The notes below the pieces were generated by a model, which was not told where the DNA came from, searched no databases, and was given only the letters and a program-made list of their open reading frames with translations. DNA of 64,000 nucleotides, from the NCBI GenBank assembly GCA_013216135.1, contig JABSOS010000014.1, positions 1-64,000 of the forward strand, read 5' to 3'. Source of the DNA: Candidatus Caenarcanales bacterium. Its GTDB lineage: Bacteria; Cyanobacteriota; Vampirovibrionia; LMEP-6097. This document shows, piece after piece, positions 46,272-55,869 of the stretch (position 1 is its first letter; the number at the start of each line of letters is the position of its first letter). The translations under genes and the position numbers were made by a program.

Positions 46272-48216
46272 ACTCGGGGTCTTTACTGAAATCTTCATCT
46301 TGGGAAGAAGAATCATTTGCCGTAATTACGGGCTCCTCAAATTCTAGCGGGGTAGTATCCTGTTCGTACTCACTCTGCACCAAGCCTTCACCCTGCTCTA
46401 TCTCTTCAGGTTCATTATTAAGTGATGAAGTTTCTAAAGAATCAGCTTGATTTTCACTAAAATTAGCCTGGTAAGCTTCTTTAACGGTCTTTAAATCCTG
46501 TTTAATAGTTTCAAGAGGATTACTTAACTTCTCAACTACAGTTTGAACATCTTCATTTAAAGTTTTAATTGGAGTTTTAGTCCTTTCCCAAGGGGTACTT
46601 GAATAGATTTGAGAGAAGAATCCTCTAAAACCTCTTTTAGGTTCTTCTTTAGTTTCAGTTCTTTCTATTTTAGCTTCAACGGCTTGTTCTTTATTTTCTG
46701 CCTTAGGCTTTTCTACTTGATCATTAGATTCAGTTTCTCCAAAACTTAAGCGCTGAGTTATACGACTGTCTGCTCCAAAGCGTTTCGCAACTTCTTCATT
46801 ATGCTTACTCTTACCTTCATTTATAAATTCTTTTCCTTGTTGAATGACTTGCTTAATTTGCCTTTGCCCCTCTTGAATTAACCCAGAGCCTTTCTGAATA
46901 ATTTCGTCTCCCCAAGTCGGAACATATGTTCCTTCTTTATTGGGGACTTCTTCTAAGTTCACAGTCATATTTTCTGGACTATTATTTAATGCCGCTGAGT
47001 CATTGTCCCCACCAAGGAACGGGACAAATTCTTCAACCTTATCTTTTATAGCTGTTAAGGGTGAAGTAATAATTTCAACAATACTTGGAGAAGGTTTTTC
47101 TTGATACTCCGATCTTGTTAATTTTCCAGATACTGCTTCTTCACCATAGTAAACTATCTTCCCACCAGGCTTATCTATTGCTAGTAATGGTTCTTCATGG
47201 TTTCCATAAAATATCGAACCTAAAAACTCTTTTCCTTTCCTTAAAAAGCCAACCTGATTCTGTGAATCATCAGAATATTCAATTTCCCCAGAGTAGATTC
47301 CATCAAAGACACCTTCAACATCTTCTTTTACAGTATTTGGAGTAATGGCTTTTCTTGTATACGAATCAATAGGATTTCCACTTATTAAAGCTCCGACACC
47401 AAGAGCTTTAATATAGTTTTTAATCTTAGCTAATGATACTTCTTTCTCAAGTAATGAATAATTCTTTTTAGTAGCAACTGCTTGTTTCTTTTCTTTGGGT
47501 TTTTCTTTTGTTTTCTGAGGCTTAACTAAAACTGCTGTTCTTGAATTACCAGCTTGCTTTTGACTATAGATTGTTTCATCATAAATACTCTCCAAATAAT
47601 CCCTATCAGACTTAGCTCGCTTCAGTATTCCCTCTGTTTTCTTAACTTCATTTTTAGGCTTAGGCTTTTCCTTCGCAGCCTTCTCACCAGGCTTAAATTT
47701 ATCAACCTCTTTCACAAAAGCATCCACAGACTTACCGTTTCTAAGAACCTTTATAAAATTAGTAAAGAAAAAGTCGCGATGCTCTGGATTTCCCTTCGCC
47801 TTCTGAAAAGCTTCCATAATTTTCGGAATGTCCATTTCCTTACCATTTATTTTTAATACTGGTTCTTTGATGTCTTTTAAAGTGATACTGAAATGTGAGC
47901 CATTTTGGACAGCCACTGCTAAATTAGCATAATCTTCCATAGCATCTAGAATCTGTCCCTTAAACTGATCAAAGCCAGGAAAATTAGCGACAACACTAGC
48001 ATCATTTCCTAGTTCTTTCGGAATATCAAAACTAAACTTAATCGGAATAGTTGGAAGATTCGGTCTTGCAATCACTTCCATATCTTTACGTTTAGCTTCA
48101 GCACCTTTTTTACCTTTGGTAAAAGGTAGAAGATTTAACAGCCTCTTACCAAGCCCACCTATCAATTTAAAAGGTGCACCAACGACTTTTCCAGCTGTTT
48201 GTATGCCAAACGCCAT
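46261..48216 (-). CDS. large hypothetical protein
   Basis: 651 aa intact ORF with K/E-rich low complexity; two CGTAWTAC motifs immediately upstream. Confidence 0.6.
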   Translation of the reverse strand: MAFGIQTAGKVVGAPFKLIGGLGKRLLNLLPFTKGKKGAEAKRKDMEVIARPNLPTIPIKFSFDIPKELGNDASVVANFPGFDQFKGQILDAMEDYANLAVAVQNGSHFSITLKDIKEPVLKINGKEMDIPKIMEAFQKAKGNPEHRDFFFTNFIKVLRNGKSVDAFVKEVDKFKPGEKAAKEKPKPKNEVKKTEGILKRAKSDRDYLESIYDETIYSQKQAGNSRTAVLVKPQKTKEKPKEKKQAVATKKNYSLLEKEVSLAKIKNYIKALGVGALISGNPIDSYTRKAITPNTVKEDVEGVFDGIYSGEIEYSDDSQNQVGFLRKGKEFLGSIFYGNHEEPLLAIDKPGGKIVYYGEEAVSGKLTRSEYQEKPSPSIVEIITSPLTAIKDKVEEFVPFLGGDNDSAALNNSPENMTVNLEEVPNKEGTYVPTWGDEIIQKGSGLIQEGQRQIKQVIQQGKEFINEGKSKHNEEVAKRFGADSRITQRLSFGETESNDQVEKPKAENKEQAVEAKIERTETKEEPKRGFRGFFSQIYSSTPWERTKTPIKTLNEDVQTVVEKLSNPLETIKQDLKTVKEAYQANFSENQADSLETSSLNNEPEEIEQGEGLVQSEYEQDTTPLEFEEPVITANDSSSQDEDFSKDPEFNT

Positions 48217-48285
48217 TTCGTATTACATTTTAACATAGCGTAATACGGATTACTTGATATTATCCTGAACCTTCTTTAAATTTCC

Positions 48286-49377
48286 TTAATTTTCGAAAGC
48301 ATCATCAGCTCGAACAGGAATTTCATCTTCCCAAAGTAATTGATAAACCACGTTTAATGCAAGCTCTTGCTGAATCATATCCATAGTCTGCATACTTAAA
48401 GTTAACTGATCGTTGCGCATTTCTTCAACAAATTCACCTAAATCATTAACTAAGGTATCAACCAAGACTATTTCTTTAATATCATTACGATTCAAAGCTT
48501 CTTTGATTTTTCTATAAGTCACGTTATTTGCAGTAACAGCATCGTAGATCTGGAAATTTAAAAGGTTTTTAGTGGTAGGAATCTTCTGAAGATGCTTAGG
48601 GTTTCTCTTTAAGAAGACCACTGTAGGATTCGCTTCATCATCAAAGCTCAAATAATGAGATCCTTGGACCTTTTCATTAATTCTATAAACTAAAGCAGAG
48701 TGAAACTCACGTAAACGCGCTTCACTTTCTTGAAGCATCTCTTTAATATCAGTCAAGGGTGAATCAGAAACTGAAATCTTTAAAGTTTTAACTGCTTCTA
48801 AAGCCTGTTCTATAATTTCCTTAATTACTTTAGGGTTTAAAACACAATCACATGCCTGAATAGCATTATCATAACTTCTAAAATAACTCTGAGAAAGTGA
48901 GCTAACAGCATCCACTCCGTGTAATTTATCACTACCTAAAATCAGTTCACTATTTTTACTGATTTTCTCTAATGCTTCTTTTTCGTTGAGCATTAAAAGT
49001 TTATTTACTTTGGCCGTAAAAGGTCTAGTGTCTAAAGTAAATTTCTTACAAAATACATTCCAGGGCTTGGCTTCTAAAGCAGCACTAACCGCTTCCTGAG
49101 CATCGATAATCTCTTGCTCATTACGCTTTTCAATGCCTTGGATTAATGCTTCTAACTTAGCTGCAAAACTATTAGTTTCTTCTTCTGTAAGCTCTTTAGA
49201 ATAAAGCTTTTCATGAATTAAGAACTTTGCTTTATCAGCTATTTTAAATGGAAGGAAGTGGAAATCATGTGGATTATAGTCATTGAATATATTTGCTAGG
49301 TAGTCGAGTTTCTCCTGTATTTTCATTAGGTTTCTAACTTTTCTCTTTTTAAATAATATAAAATTATTGGAACTCAT
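48286..49377 (-). CDS. hypothetical protein
   Basis: 363 aa ORF, divergent from hisF. Confidence 0.6.
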   Translation of the reverse strand: MSSNNFILFKKRKVRNLMKIQEKLDYLANIFNDYNPHDFHFLPFKIADKAKFLIHEKLYSKELTEEETNSFAAKLEALIQGIEKRNEQEIIDAQEAVSAALEAKPWNVFCKKFTLDTRPFTAKVNKLLMLNEKEALEKISKNSELILGSDKLHGVDAVSSLSQSYFRSYDNAIQACDCVLNPKVIKEIIEQALEAVKTLKISVSDSPLTDIKEMLQESEARLREFHSALVYRINEKVQGSHYLSFDDEANPTVVFLKRNPKHLQKIPTTKNLLNFQIYDAVTANNVTYRKIKEALNRNDIKEIVLVDTLVNDLGEFVEEMRNDQLTLSMQTMDMIQQELALNVVYQLLWEDEIPVRADDAFEN

Positions 49378-49397
49378 AAGCTGATAAACTTTAATTA

Positions 49398-50285
49398 ATG
49401 ATCAGTAAACGTATTATTCCCTGTTTAGACGTAGATAAAGGTCAGGTAGTTAAGGGAGTTAACTTTGTCAATATACAGAAAGCTGGTGATCCTGTCGAAC
49501 TAGCCCGTAAGTACTATGAAATGGGTGCTGACGAATTATGTTTCCTCGATATCACCGCCAGTCACGAGGATCGCAAAGCGACATATGAAATTATAAAAAC
49601 TACAGCGAAAGAAGTCTTTATTCCACTTACAGTAGGTGGTGGAGTCTCTAGTGTAAAAGATGTAGAGAATTTACTCCATGCTGGGGCCGATAAAGTCGGC
49701 ATGAATTCAGGTGCGGTTAGAAACCCTACTTTAATATCTGAAGCAGCGGATAACTTTGGGAGTCAGTGCATAGTTTTAGCTGTTGATGTTAAAAGAAGAC
49801 CTTCTTCTCCAGAAAGCCAAACTAGTCAGAGGTTTTCAGATACAAGGCGTGAAGGTCTTGGGAAAACGGAGTTGACCGGAGCGTCAATGAGTATTTCACA
49901 AAACCTGAACAACACAGTAGATGGAAGCTCTAGCTTGCTTGGATGGGATGTTTATGTGAAAGGTGGAAGAGAGTGTACTGGTTTAGATGCGCTTGAATGG
50001 ATAAAAGAAGCGGAGCAGCGCGGAGCTGGTGAAATTCTTCTAACTAGTATGGATGCCGATGGTAGTAAAGCTGGTTATGATATTGAGCTAACGCGTGCAG
50101 TCTGTGATGCTGTGCAGATTCCAGTTATCGCAAGCGGCGGTGCAGGTAATGCAGATCATGTTATAGATGTTTTAAAAGCTGGTGCTGATGCAGCGCTTCT
50201 AGCTTCGATACTTCACTACGGTGAAACTACTATAGAAGCTATTAAAGAAAAAATGCATCAAGCTTCTGTTAGAACTAGAGTTTAG
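49398..50285 (+). CDS. hisF: imidazole glycerol phosphate synthase cyclase subunit with an in-frame insertion
   Basis: '[20 protein letters not shown]', '[16 protein letters not shown]', '[20 protein letters not shown]', '[13 protein letters not shown]'. 295 aa versus ~253 for typical HisF. Confidence 0.96.
   Translation: MISKRIIPCLDVDKGQVVKGVNFVNIQKAGDPVELARKYYEMGADELCFLDITASHEDRKATYEIIKTTAKEVFIPLTVGGGVSSVKDVENLLHAGADKVGMNSGAVRNPTLISEAADNFGSQCIVLAVDVKRRPSSPESQTSQRFSDTRREGLGKTELTGASMSISQNLNNTVDGSSSLLGWDVYVKGGRECTGLDALEWIKEAEQRGAGEILLTSMDADGSKAGYDIELTRAVCDAVQIPVIASGGAGNADHVIDVLKAGADAALLASILHYGETTIEAIKEKMHQASVRTRV
49796..49941. repeat. in-frame insertion in hisF with inverted repeats
   Basis: AAGACCTTC (49796-49804)/GAAGGTCTT (49851-49859); TCAGAGGTTTT (49826-49836)/AAAACCTGA (49900-49908); located between 'AVDVKRR' and '[12 protein letters not shown]'. 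Confidence 0.6.
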
Positions 50286-51118
50286 ATTCCATAGTTATCT
50301 TTATTTATAGTTACTTCACCTTCATTAGTATTAAGTACTAGATTTCCATCTCCATCAGCTTCTTTGTCAATAGAAGACTCAAAGCCATCGAAAGTTCCAG
50401 CCCCCATATACCCTTGAGCTTGAGCAGGTTTATCCTTATCTACTTCAGGAGTCCTCTTGTCAACAAAAATATATCTAGGATCAGTCTCTCCCTCTAATTT
50501 AAATGAGTATAAATCTCCTGATTGGTTTCCACCAGTGAATGTACCTAAAGCTTTAATATCATTAGCTTGAACCCCATCTCTTTCAAACATTGCAGTTAAT
50601 GAGTTGTAGGTTCTTTCAAATTCAGGTTTAATTGTATTACCTTGCCCTCCGAAAGCATTGTCAACCTCTTGTGTATTGTTACCAAACGTCTTAGGATTAT
50701 TAGCATACTGGAATACTTGATTAGTGGCAGGGTTAAAACCATCACTAGGATTTATAGGTGAAGCACCATTCCCCAGCCAAGTATTCGGATTAGGGTCAAT
50801 AGCATTTTTAAGCTCTAGTATTTGCTCATCAGAATAACCATATTGTTTTTGCAACTTATCATAATCAAGTTCTTTATCTTTAGAGAGAACATTTACTTGT
50901 CTTTTAATATTACTTAAAATATTTTCTTTTTCAAAGCCCTCCGCTGCTCTTAGATCATAGAAATTAGTGTGAAGCCCGATGCCATAGTCTTCTTTTAAAT
51001 TTTCATTATCCGGATTAAATTTAGATTCAATATCAGAACTTATAGGTGAATTATTACTTTGCCCAACAGATAAATCTCTAAGGTCTATTAAACTAATATA
51101 CTTATCTCTTCTTCTCAT
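50282..51118 (-). CDS. hypothetical protein
   Basis: 278 aa ORF, convergent 4-bp overlap with hisF. Confidence 0.55.
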   Translation of the reverse strand: MRRRDKYISLIDLRDLSVGQSNNSPISSDIESKFNPDNENLKEDYGIGLHTNFYDLRAAEGFEKENILSNIKRQVNVLSKDKELDYDKLQKQYGYSDEQILELKNAIDPNPNTWLGNGASPINPSDGFNPATNQVFQYANNPKTFGNNTQEVDNAFGGQGNTIKPEFERTYNSLTAMFERDGVQANDIKALGTFTGGNQSGDLYSFKLEGETDPRYIFVDKRTPEVDKDKPAQAQGYMGAGTFDGFESSIDKEADGDGNLVLNTNEGEVTINKDNYGI

Positions 51119-51141
51119 ACCTTAATATTGCCAATACTAGA

Positions 51142-51498
51142 TTAAGAACTGGTTAAGTACTTATCATCTTCATTTTGACCTTCTATCTGACTCAATATTT
51201 CATCAACTTGTTCAGGAGAAAAAGCCCAATCTTTTCTTAATAACCTTATTTCCTTTGCGACATCCATTGGATTAACAACTCCTCGGGAATCTAAATCACG
51301 TGAAAGATAAGCTGTTAAATTCTTCAAATTCTGGTTCTTATTACCGTCATTACTATTGTATTTAAAATCATAAAGAAGCACACGCAGCTTTGCGCTATAC
51401 TTTTCATCAAAGTTTTGTGTAGCCTCTGAAGCCACTAATAATTCCTCTGAATTACCATCAAGCTTATGAATCTCCTTTGATCCGGGGTAAACTCTCAT
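51142..51498 (-). CDS. hypothetical protein
   Basis: 118 aa ORF. Confidence 0.5.
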   Translation of the reverse strand: MRVYPGSKEIHKLDGNSEELLVASEATQNFDEKYSAKLRVLLYDFKYNSNDGNKNQNLKNLTAYLSRDLDSRGVVNPMDVAKEIRLLRKDWAFSPEQVDEILSQIEGQNEDDKYLTSS

Positions 51499-51630
51499 TT
51501 ACTGAGCTTGATTGATAGAGAGAATTATAAAACTGATAGTTATCATTAATTCTCATGTACATATTCTCCCCAACTAAAATTAAGCTTGAATAAAGGAAAT
51601 ATTGAATAATTATTAATAAATAAGTTGGAT

Positions 51631-53706
51631 TTATAAAACAGAAGCAGCTAAAGTTATCGCCACATCTTCAACTTCAGGCACATGAGTTCCTTGAAATACA
51701 GTTTTGCTTGCAGAATCAATCATAATACTGCAATAAGGGCAAGCTACAGAAATTTTATCTGGTTTATGCTCATTAAGCTCGTCAAAACGCATTGAATTGA
51801 TTTGACTTCCAGGCATTTCATACCAAATCTGGGCTCCACCACCACCGCAGCAAGTACTTTTTTCTTTTTCATTAGCTACAGCTTTAATTTCAACTCCAGG
51901 AATGCTCTCTAAAATGAATCTTGGTGGATCAAAAACCCTATTATATCTTCCTAAATAGCAAGGATCATGATAAGTAATAGAAGCCTCAACAGTGTTTTTA
52001 GGTATTAACTTAGATTCTTGAATTAATTCAGCAAGAATTTCAGTATGATGGAATATCTCCACTCCTTCTAAACCAAATTCAGGGTACTCATTTTTAAAAG
52101 TATTATATACGTGTGGACACTGAGTAATAATTTTCTTCACACCAAACGCTTTAAAGATTTCAATATTCTCAATCACTATTTCTTGGAACATTGCTTCATC
52201 ACCAGCTCTACGAGCAAGATCACCTGAAGTTTTTTCTTCATTTCCTAAAATCGCAAAGTCAAGTCCAGCTTCCTTAAATAAACGAACATTAGCTTTAGAA
52301 ACATCGATGTTACGAGTATCATAAGCACCAGGACTGCCAACCCAGTAAAGATATTCAAAACTAGCTTCTGTTTTACTTAAATTTGTAAGCTCAAATCCAT
52401 ATTCTTCTTTAAGTGATTCTGTCCACTTCTCTCTTTCACTAGGAGCAAGTCCCCATGGATTAGATTTAGTTCTATAGTTTTTCAAAGTCGCTTGCAAATT
52501 AGCTGGAGCTTGGTTTAGCGCAAGTAAACCTCTTCTCATATCAACAATAGTGTCAACATGCTCTATGAAGATAGGACATTCTTCCACGCAAGCATTACAA
52601 GAGGTACACGACCAAAGTACATCTGGAGAAATAAATTCATATAATTCAGGACTATTTTCTGGATCAGCATCCTTCTGAGCAGATAACTTTTTAATATCTA
52701 AAAACAAATGCTTTGGTGATAAAGGTTTATCAGTATTCTGAGCAGGACAAACTACGTGACATCTACCACAAGCAGTACAAGCTTCACTATCAAGCATTGA
52801 CTTCCAGGATAAATCTGAGTGTTCATAGACACCAGCATTAAAATCCTCTTCATCTATTTCGATACCTTTCTCCTCAGCTTCAAGCATATCTGTTAGCTTA
52901 AAAGGAGTGCTTAATTGACCACGCTCACGATCAGATCTAAAGAAAATAGGAAGTGGTGCAAAGAAAATATGCACAAACTTAGAGTAAGGAATTAAAGCAA
53001 TAAAGGCACATGTAAGCAGTGCATGAATCCACCAGAAAGTAGCGTGAGTATTATGAAGATCTTGCTCAGTCATAAACTGAAAAACTTGAGCGAGAGCGTT
53101 ACCGATAAAAGAGAAATTCTCTTCAACCCTAGTTCCAGCGATTCTCATACCTTCGACAAGGAATCCAGTTAAAGCAAGAGCAAATAAAAAGGCTGGTTGA
53201 ATCCAGTCCATCTGAGTAGCATCTAATCTTTTAGTAGTGAAAATATATCTTCTTAAAGTAAAAGATGTAATACCTACTAAAAGTAAAATTCCACCAATTT
53301 CAGCTCCAAAGCTAACTAGCTTATAGAACGATCCTTGGAAGAAATAAACTTCACTGTGATCTTGATAACCTACTATATTAGTAACTATCCATAGAGTCAT
53401 AAAACCAAGTACAACTGCAATATGAGCTAAACCTGGTGTTCTTTGTGACGCAATCTTCTTCTGCAAAAAAGCGTATTGTAATAAATAAAATAATCTAGAC
53501 CAAAAAGACTTAAAACGAGAGTCATTCTTTAAATCTTTAGCTAGTAAAACCGGTTTTAATTTTTTATAAAGTCCGTATAAAAGAATTCCAGTAGCAATAG
53601 TAATTAATACATAAAAAACAGGTTTGGCAATTGGCGAATCGATATTCCACCATAATTGCCTTGTTTCAAGAGCTATCGCATTGGGAACTATAACTGTAGA
53701 GTCCAC
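51631..53706 (-). CDS. Fe-S oxidoreductase / heterodisulfide reductase-like membrane protein
   Basis: N-terminal membrane helices, two 4Fe-4S motifs 'ACTACGRCHVVCPA' and 'SCTSCNACVEECPI', and CCG domains 'YHDPCYLGRYNRVFDPPR', 'STCCGGGGAQIWYE'. Confidence 0.9.
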   Translation of the reverse strand: MDSTVIVPNAIALETRQLWWNIDSPIAKPVFYVLITIATGILLYGLYKKLKPVLLAKDLKNDSRFKSFWSRLFYLLQYAFLQKKIASQRTPGLAHIAVVLGFMTLWIVTNIVGYQDHSEVYFFQGSFYKLVSFGAEIGGILLLVGITSFTLRRYIFTTKRLDATQMDWIQPAFLFALALTGFLVEGMRIAGTRVEENFSFIGNALAQVFQFMTEQDLHNTHATFWWIHALLTCAFIALIPYSKFVHIFFAPLPIFFRSDRERGQLSTPFKLTDMLEAEEKGIEIDEEDFNAGVYEHSDLSWKSMLDSEACTACGRCHVVCPAQNTDKPLSPKHLFLDIKKLSAQKDADPENSPELYEFISPDVLWSCTSCNACVEECPIFIEHVDTIVDMRRGLLALNQAPANLQATLKNYRTKSNPWGLAPSEREKWTESLKEEYGFELTNLSKTEASFEYLYWVGSPGAYDTRNIDVSKANVRLFKEAGLDFAILGNEEKTSGDLARRAGDEAMFQEIVIENIEIFKAFGVKKIITQCPHVYNTFKNEYPEFGLEGVEIFHHTEILAELIQESKLIPKNTVEASITYHDPCYLGRYNRVFDPPRFILESIPGVEIKAVANEKEKSTCCGGGGAQIWYEMPGSQINSMRFDELNEHKPDKISVACPYCSIMIDSASKTVFQGTHVPEVEDVAITLAASVL

Positions 53707-53745
53707 TAATGGATAATATATCAGTAGTTTAAAAATTACTCAATA

Positions 53746-53868
53746 GGAGACTAGTGTATAACTATAATTTCTTCGTTTTCGTCGTCGTCAAAATCCTCAT
53801 GTAATTCCATTACACTGCGGTTTTTCCTTCTCCTCAGCCTCGAACTTATACGTCATACACTAGTCTCC
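53746..53868. repeat. large inverted-repeat element in divergent promoter region
   Basis: GGAGACTAGTGTAT (53746-53759) and ATACACTAGTCTCC (53855-53868), perfect 14-bp arms; internal TGTAAT-tcc-ATTACA hairpin. Confidence 0.75.
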
Positions 53869-53904
53869 AAATTATTCACGTTGAAAGGAAGACAATAGAT
53901 TAAA

Positions 53905-55869
53905 ATGAATAAAAGAATGAAACCTAGCTTAGTTGAACTTGCAAAAGAAAAAGTCTTAATATATGACGGGGCTATGGGAACGACTTTGTTCACATATGAC
54001 CTAACCGCTGAAGATTATGGCGGGAAAGATCTAGAAGGCTGTCCAGAGAATTTAAATAAGACTAAACCTGAAATGATTCAGGAAATTCATACTAGATTTT
54101 TTGAAGCTGGTGCAGATATTGTTGAAACCAATAGCTTTGGTTCAAGTAAACTTGTCCTCGGAGAGTATGGTTTAGAAGATGAAAGTTATGACATCAGTAA
54201 ACTTGCTGCCACTTTAGCTAAAGAAGTAGCGGATAAATTTACCGAGAAAGAACCTGAAAAGCCTAGGTATATTGCAGGGTCTATAGGACCTGGAACTAAG
54301 TTACCTAGTTTAGGAAATGTTACTTTTGATGCACTAAAAGAATCATATAAACCCCAAGTCGCTGGCTTAATTGATGGTGGAGTAGATGTAATTTTAATTG
54401 AAACTTGCCAAGACCCTCTTCAAATCAAAGCTGTGCTTGCTGCATCATTTGAAGTTTTTAAAGAGATTGAAGAGAAATTTAAAGATAAAAGTGATGAGGA
54501 GCTTCTTAAGGCTTATCCAGCGGCAGTTCTTTTAAAGGATTCGGAAAAAAGAGCAGGGCTTTCTACTAGAATTAAATTCCCACTTCAAGTCCAAATCACA
54601 ATTGAACAAATGGGAACTATGCTAGTTGGTTCAGACTCTTATGCAGCCCTTACAACTATTTCTGCATACCCTGTAGATGCATTCGGCATGAACTGTGCTA
54701 CTGGACCTAAAGAAATGCAAGAGCATCTTCAAAGTATTTCAGAATCTAGTCCATTTATGCTCAGCTGCCTTCCTAATGCTGGAATCCCAGAAAATGTTTG
54801 CGGGCACGCTCACTTTCCTTTAAAGCCTGATGAATTTGCTGAATACATGGATAAATTCGTTAGAAAATACAATATCAGGCTAGTTGGTGGTTGCTGCGGT
54901 ACAAACTACGAACATATAAGTAAACTTGCTGCTGCTGTAAATAAAATCAACGAAGAAAAACTTGCATTTAGCCCGAAAGGAATTTTAAGAGAGGTTGAAG
55001 ACTCTGTCTCTTCCATATACTCATCTGTCTTTATGGATATGGAAACCAAGCCTCTTATTGTAGGCGAAAGAACGAATGCTAATGGTAGTAAGAAATTTAG
55101 AGAATTACTTGCAGCTGAAGATTATGAAGCGATTACTGAACTTGCAAAAGAGCAAGTAGAGGAGGGTGCTCAAATACTAGATCTATGTGCAGCATTTGTC
55201 GGAAGAGATGAAACTCGTGATATGAAAGAAATCATATCGAAGGTAAACACTTCAGTAAATATTCCGATCATGGTAGATAGTACTGAAGCACCTGTTATCG
55301 AAGAATCATTAAAGTTAATCTCAGGAAAAGCAGTTGTTAACTCAGTAAACCTTGAGGATGGAGAAGAAAGAGTCGAATTAATAGCTTCACTTTGTAATAA
55401 ATATGGAGCTGCTCTTGTAGCTTTAACCATAGATGAAGATGGCATGGCGAAAACAGCTGAGAAAAAGGTTGCCATCGCAAAGAGACTCTATGACTTACTT
55501 GTAAACAAGCATGGTATGAGCCCACAGGATATTATTTTTGACACTCTAACTTTCACATTAGGTTCTGGAGATGAAGAATTTAGAACTGCAGGCATCGAAA
55601 CGATTGAAGCGATTAGACAGATAAAAGCTGAACTTCCTCATGTTAAAACCATCTTAGGTGTAAGTAATATTTCATTTGGGTTAGACGCTAGGCTCAGACC
55701 AGCAGTAAATTCAGTATTTATGCATGAAGCCGTAAAAGCTGGACTTGATATGGCAATCGTTAACAACAAAAAGATTCTACCAATGCATAAAATTGACGAA
55801 AATCTTAAAAAACTTTGCTTAGACTTAGTCTATGATAGAAGAGAATATAAGAGCGTAAAACATGCCTGA
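53905..55869 (+). CDS. metH: methionine synthase MetH, N-terminal half (homocysteine + pterin-binding domains)
   Basis: 'LIYDGAMGTTLF', 'GADIVETNSFGSSKLVLGEYGLED', 'LVGGCCGTNYEHI', 'IVGERTNANGSKKFRELL', 'SVNLEDGEERV'. Confidence 0.94.
   Translation: MNKRMKPSLVELAKEKVLIYDGAMGTTLFTYDLTAEDYGGKDLEGCPENLNKTKPEMIQEIHTRFFEAGADIVETNSFGSSKLVLGEYGLEDESYDISKLAATLAKEVADKFTEKEPEKPRYIAGSIGPGTKLPSLGNVTFDALKESYKPQVAGLIDGGVDVILIETCQDPLQIKAVLAASFEVFKEIEEKFKDKSDEELLKAYPAAVLLKDSEKRAGLSTRIKFPLQVQITIEQMGTMLVGSDSYAALTTISAYPVDAFGMNCATGPKEMQEHLQSISESSPFMLSCLPNAGIPENVCGHAHFPLKPDEFAEYMDKFVRKYNIRLVGGCCGTNYEHISKLAAAVNKINEEKLAFSPKGILREVEDSVSSIYSSVFMDMETKPLIVGERTNANGSKKFRELLAAEDYEAITELAKEQVEEGAQILDLCAAFVGRDETRDMKEIISKVNTSVNIPIMVDSTEAPVIEESLKLISGKAVVNSVNLEDGEERVELIASLCNKYGAALVALTIDEDGMAKTAEKKVAIAKRLYDLLVNKHGMSPQDIIFDTLTFTLGSGDEEFRTAGIETIEAIRQIKAELPHVKTILGVSNISFGLDARLRPAVNSVFMHEAVKAGLDMAIVNNKKILPMHKIDENLKKLCLDLVYDRREYKSVKHA

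Noticed and set aside
46261-48216. plus-strand ORFs 47085-47345 and 47554-47856
   Set aside because: Inside the 651-aa minus-strand gene; no independent support.
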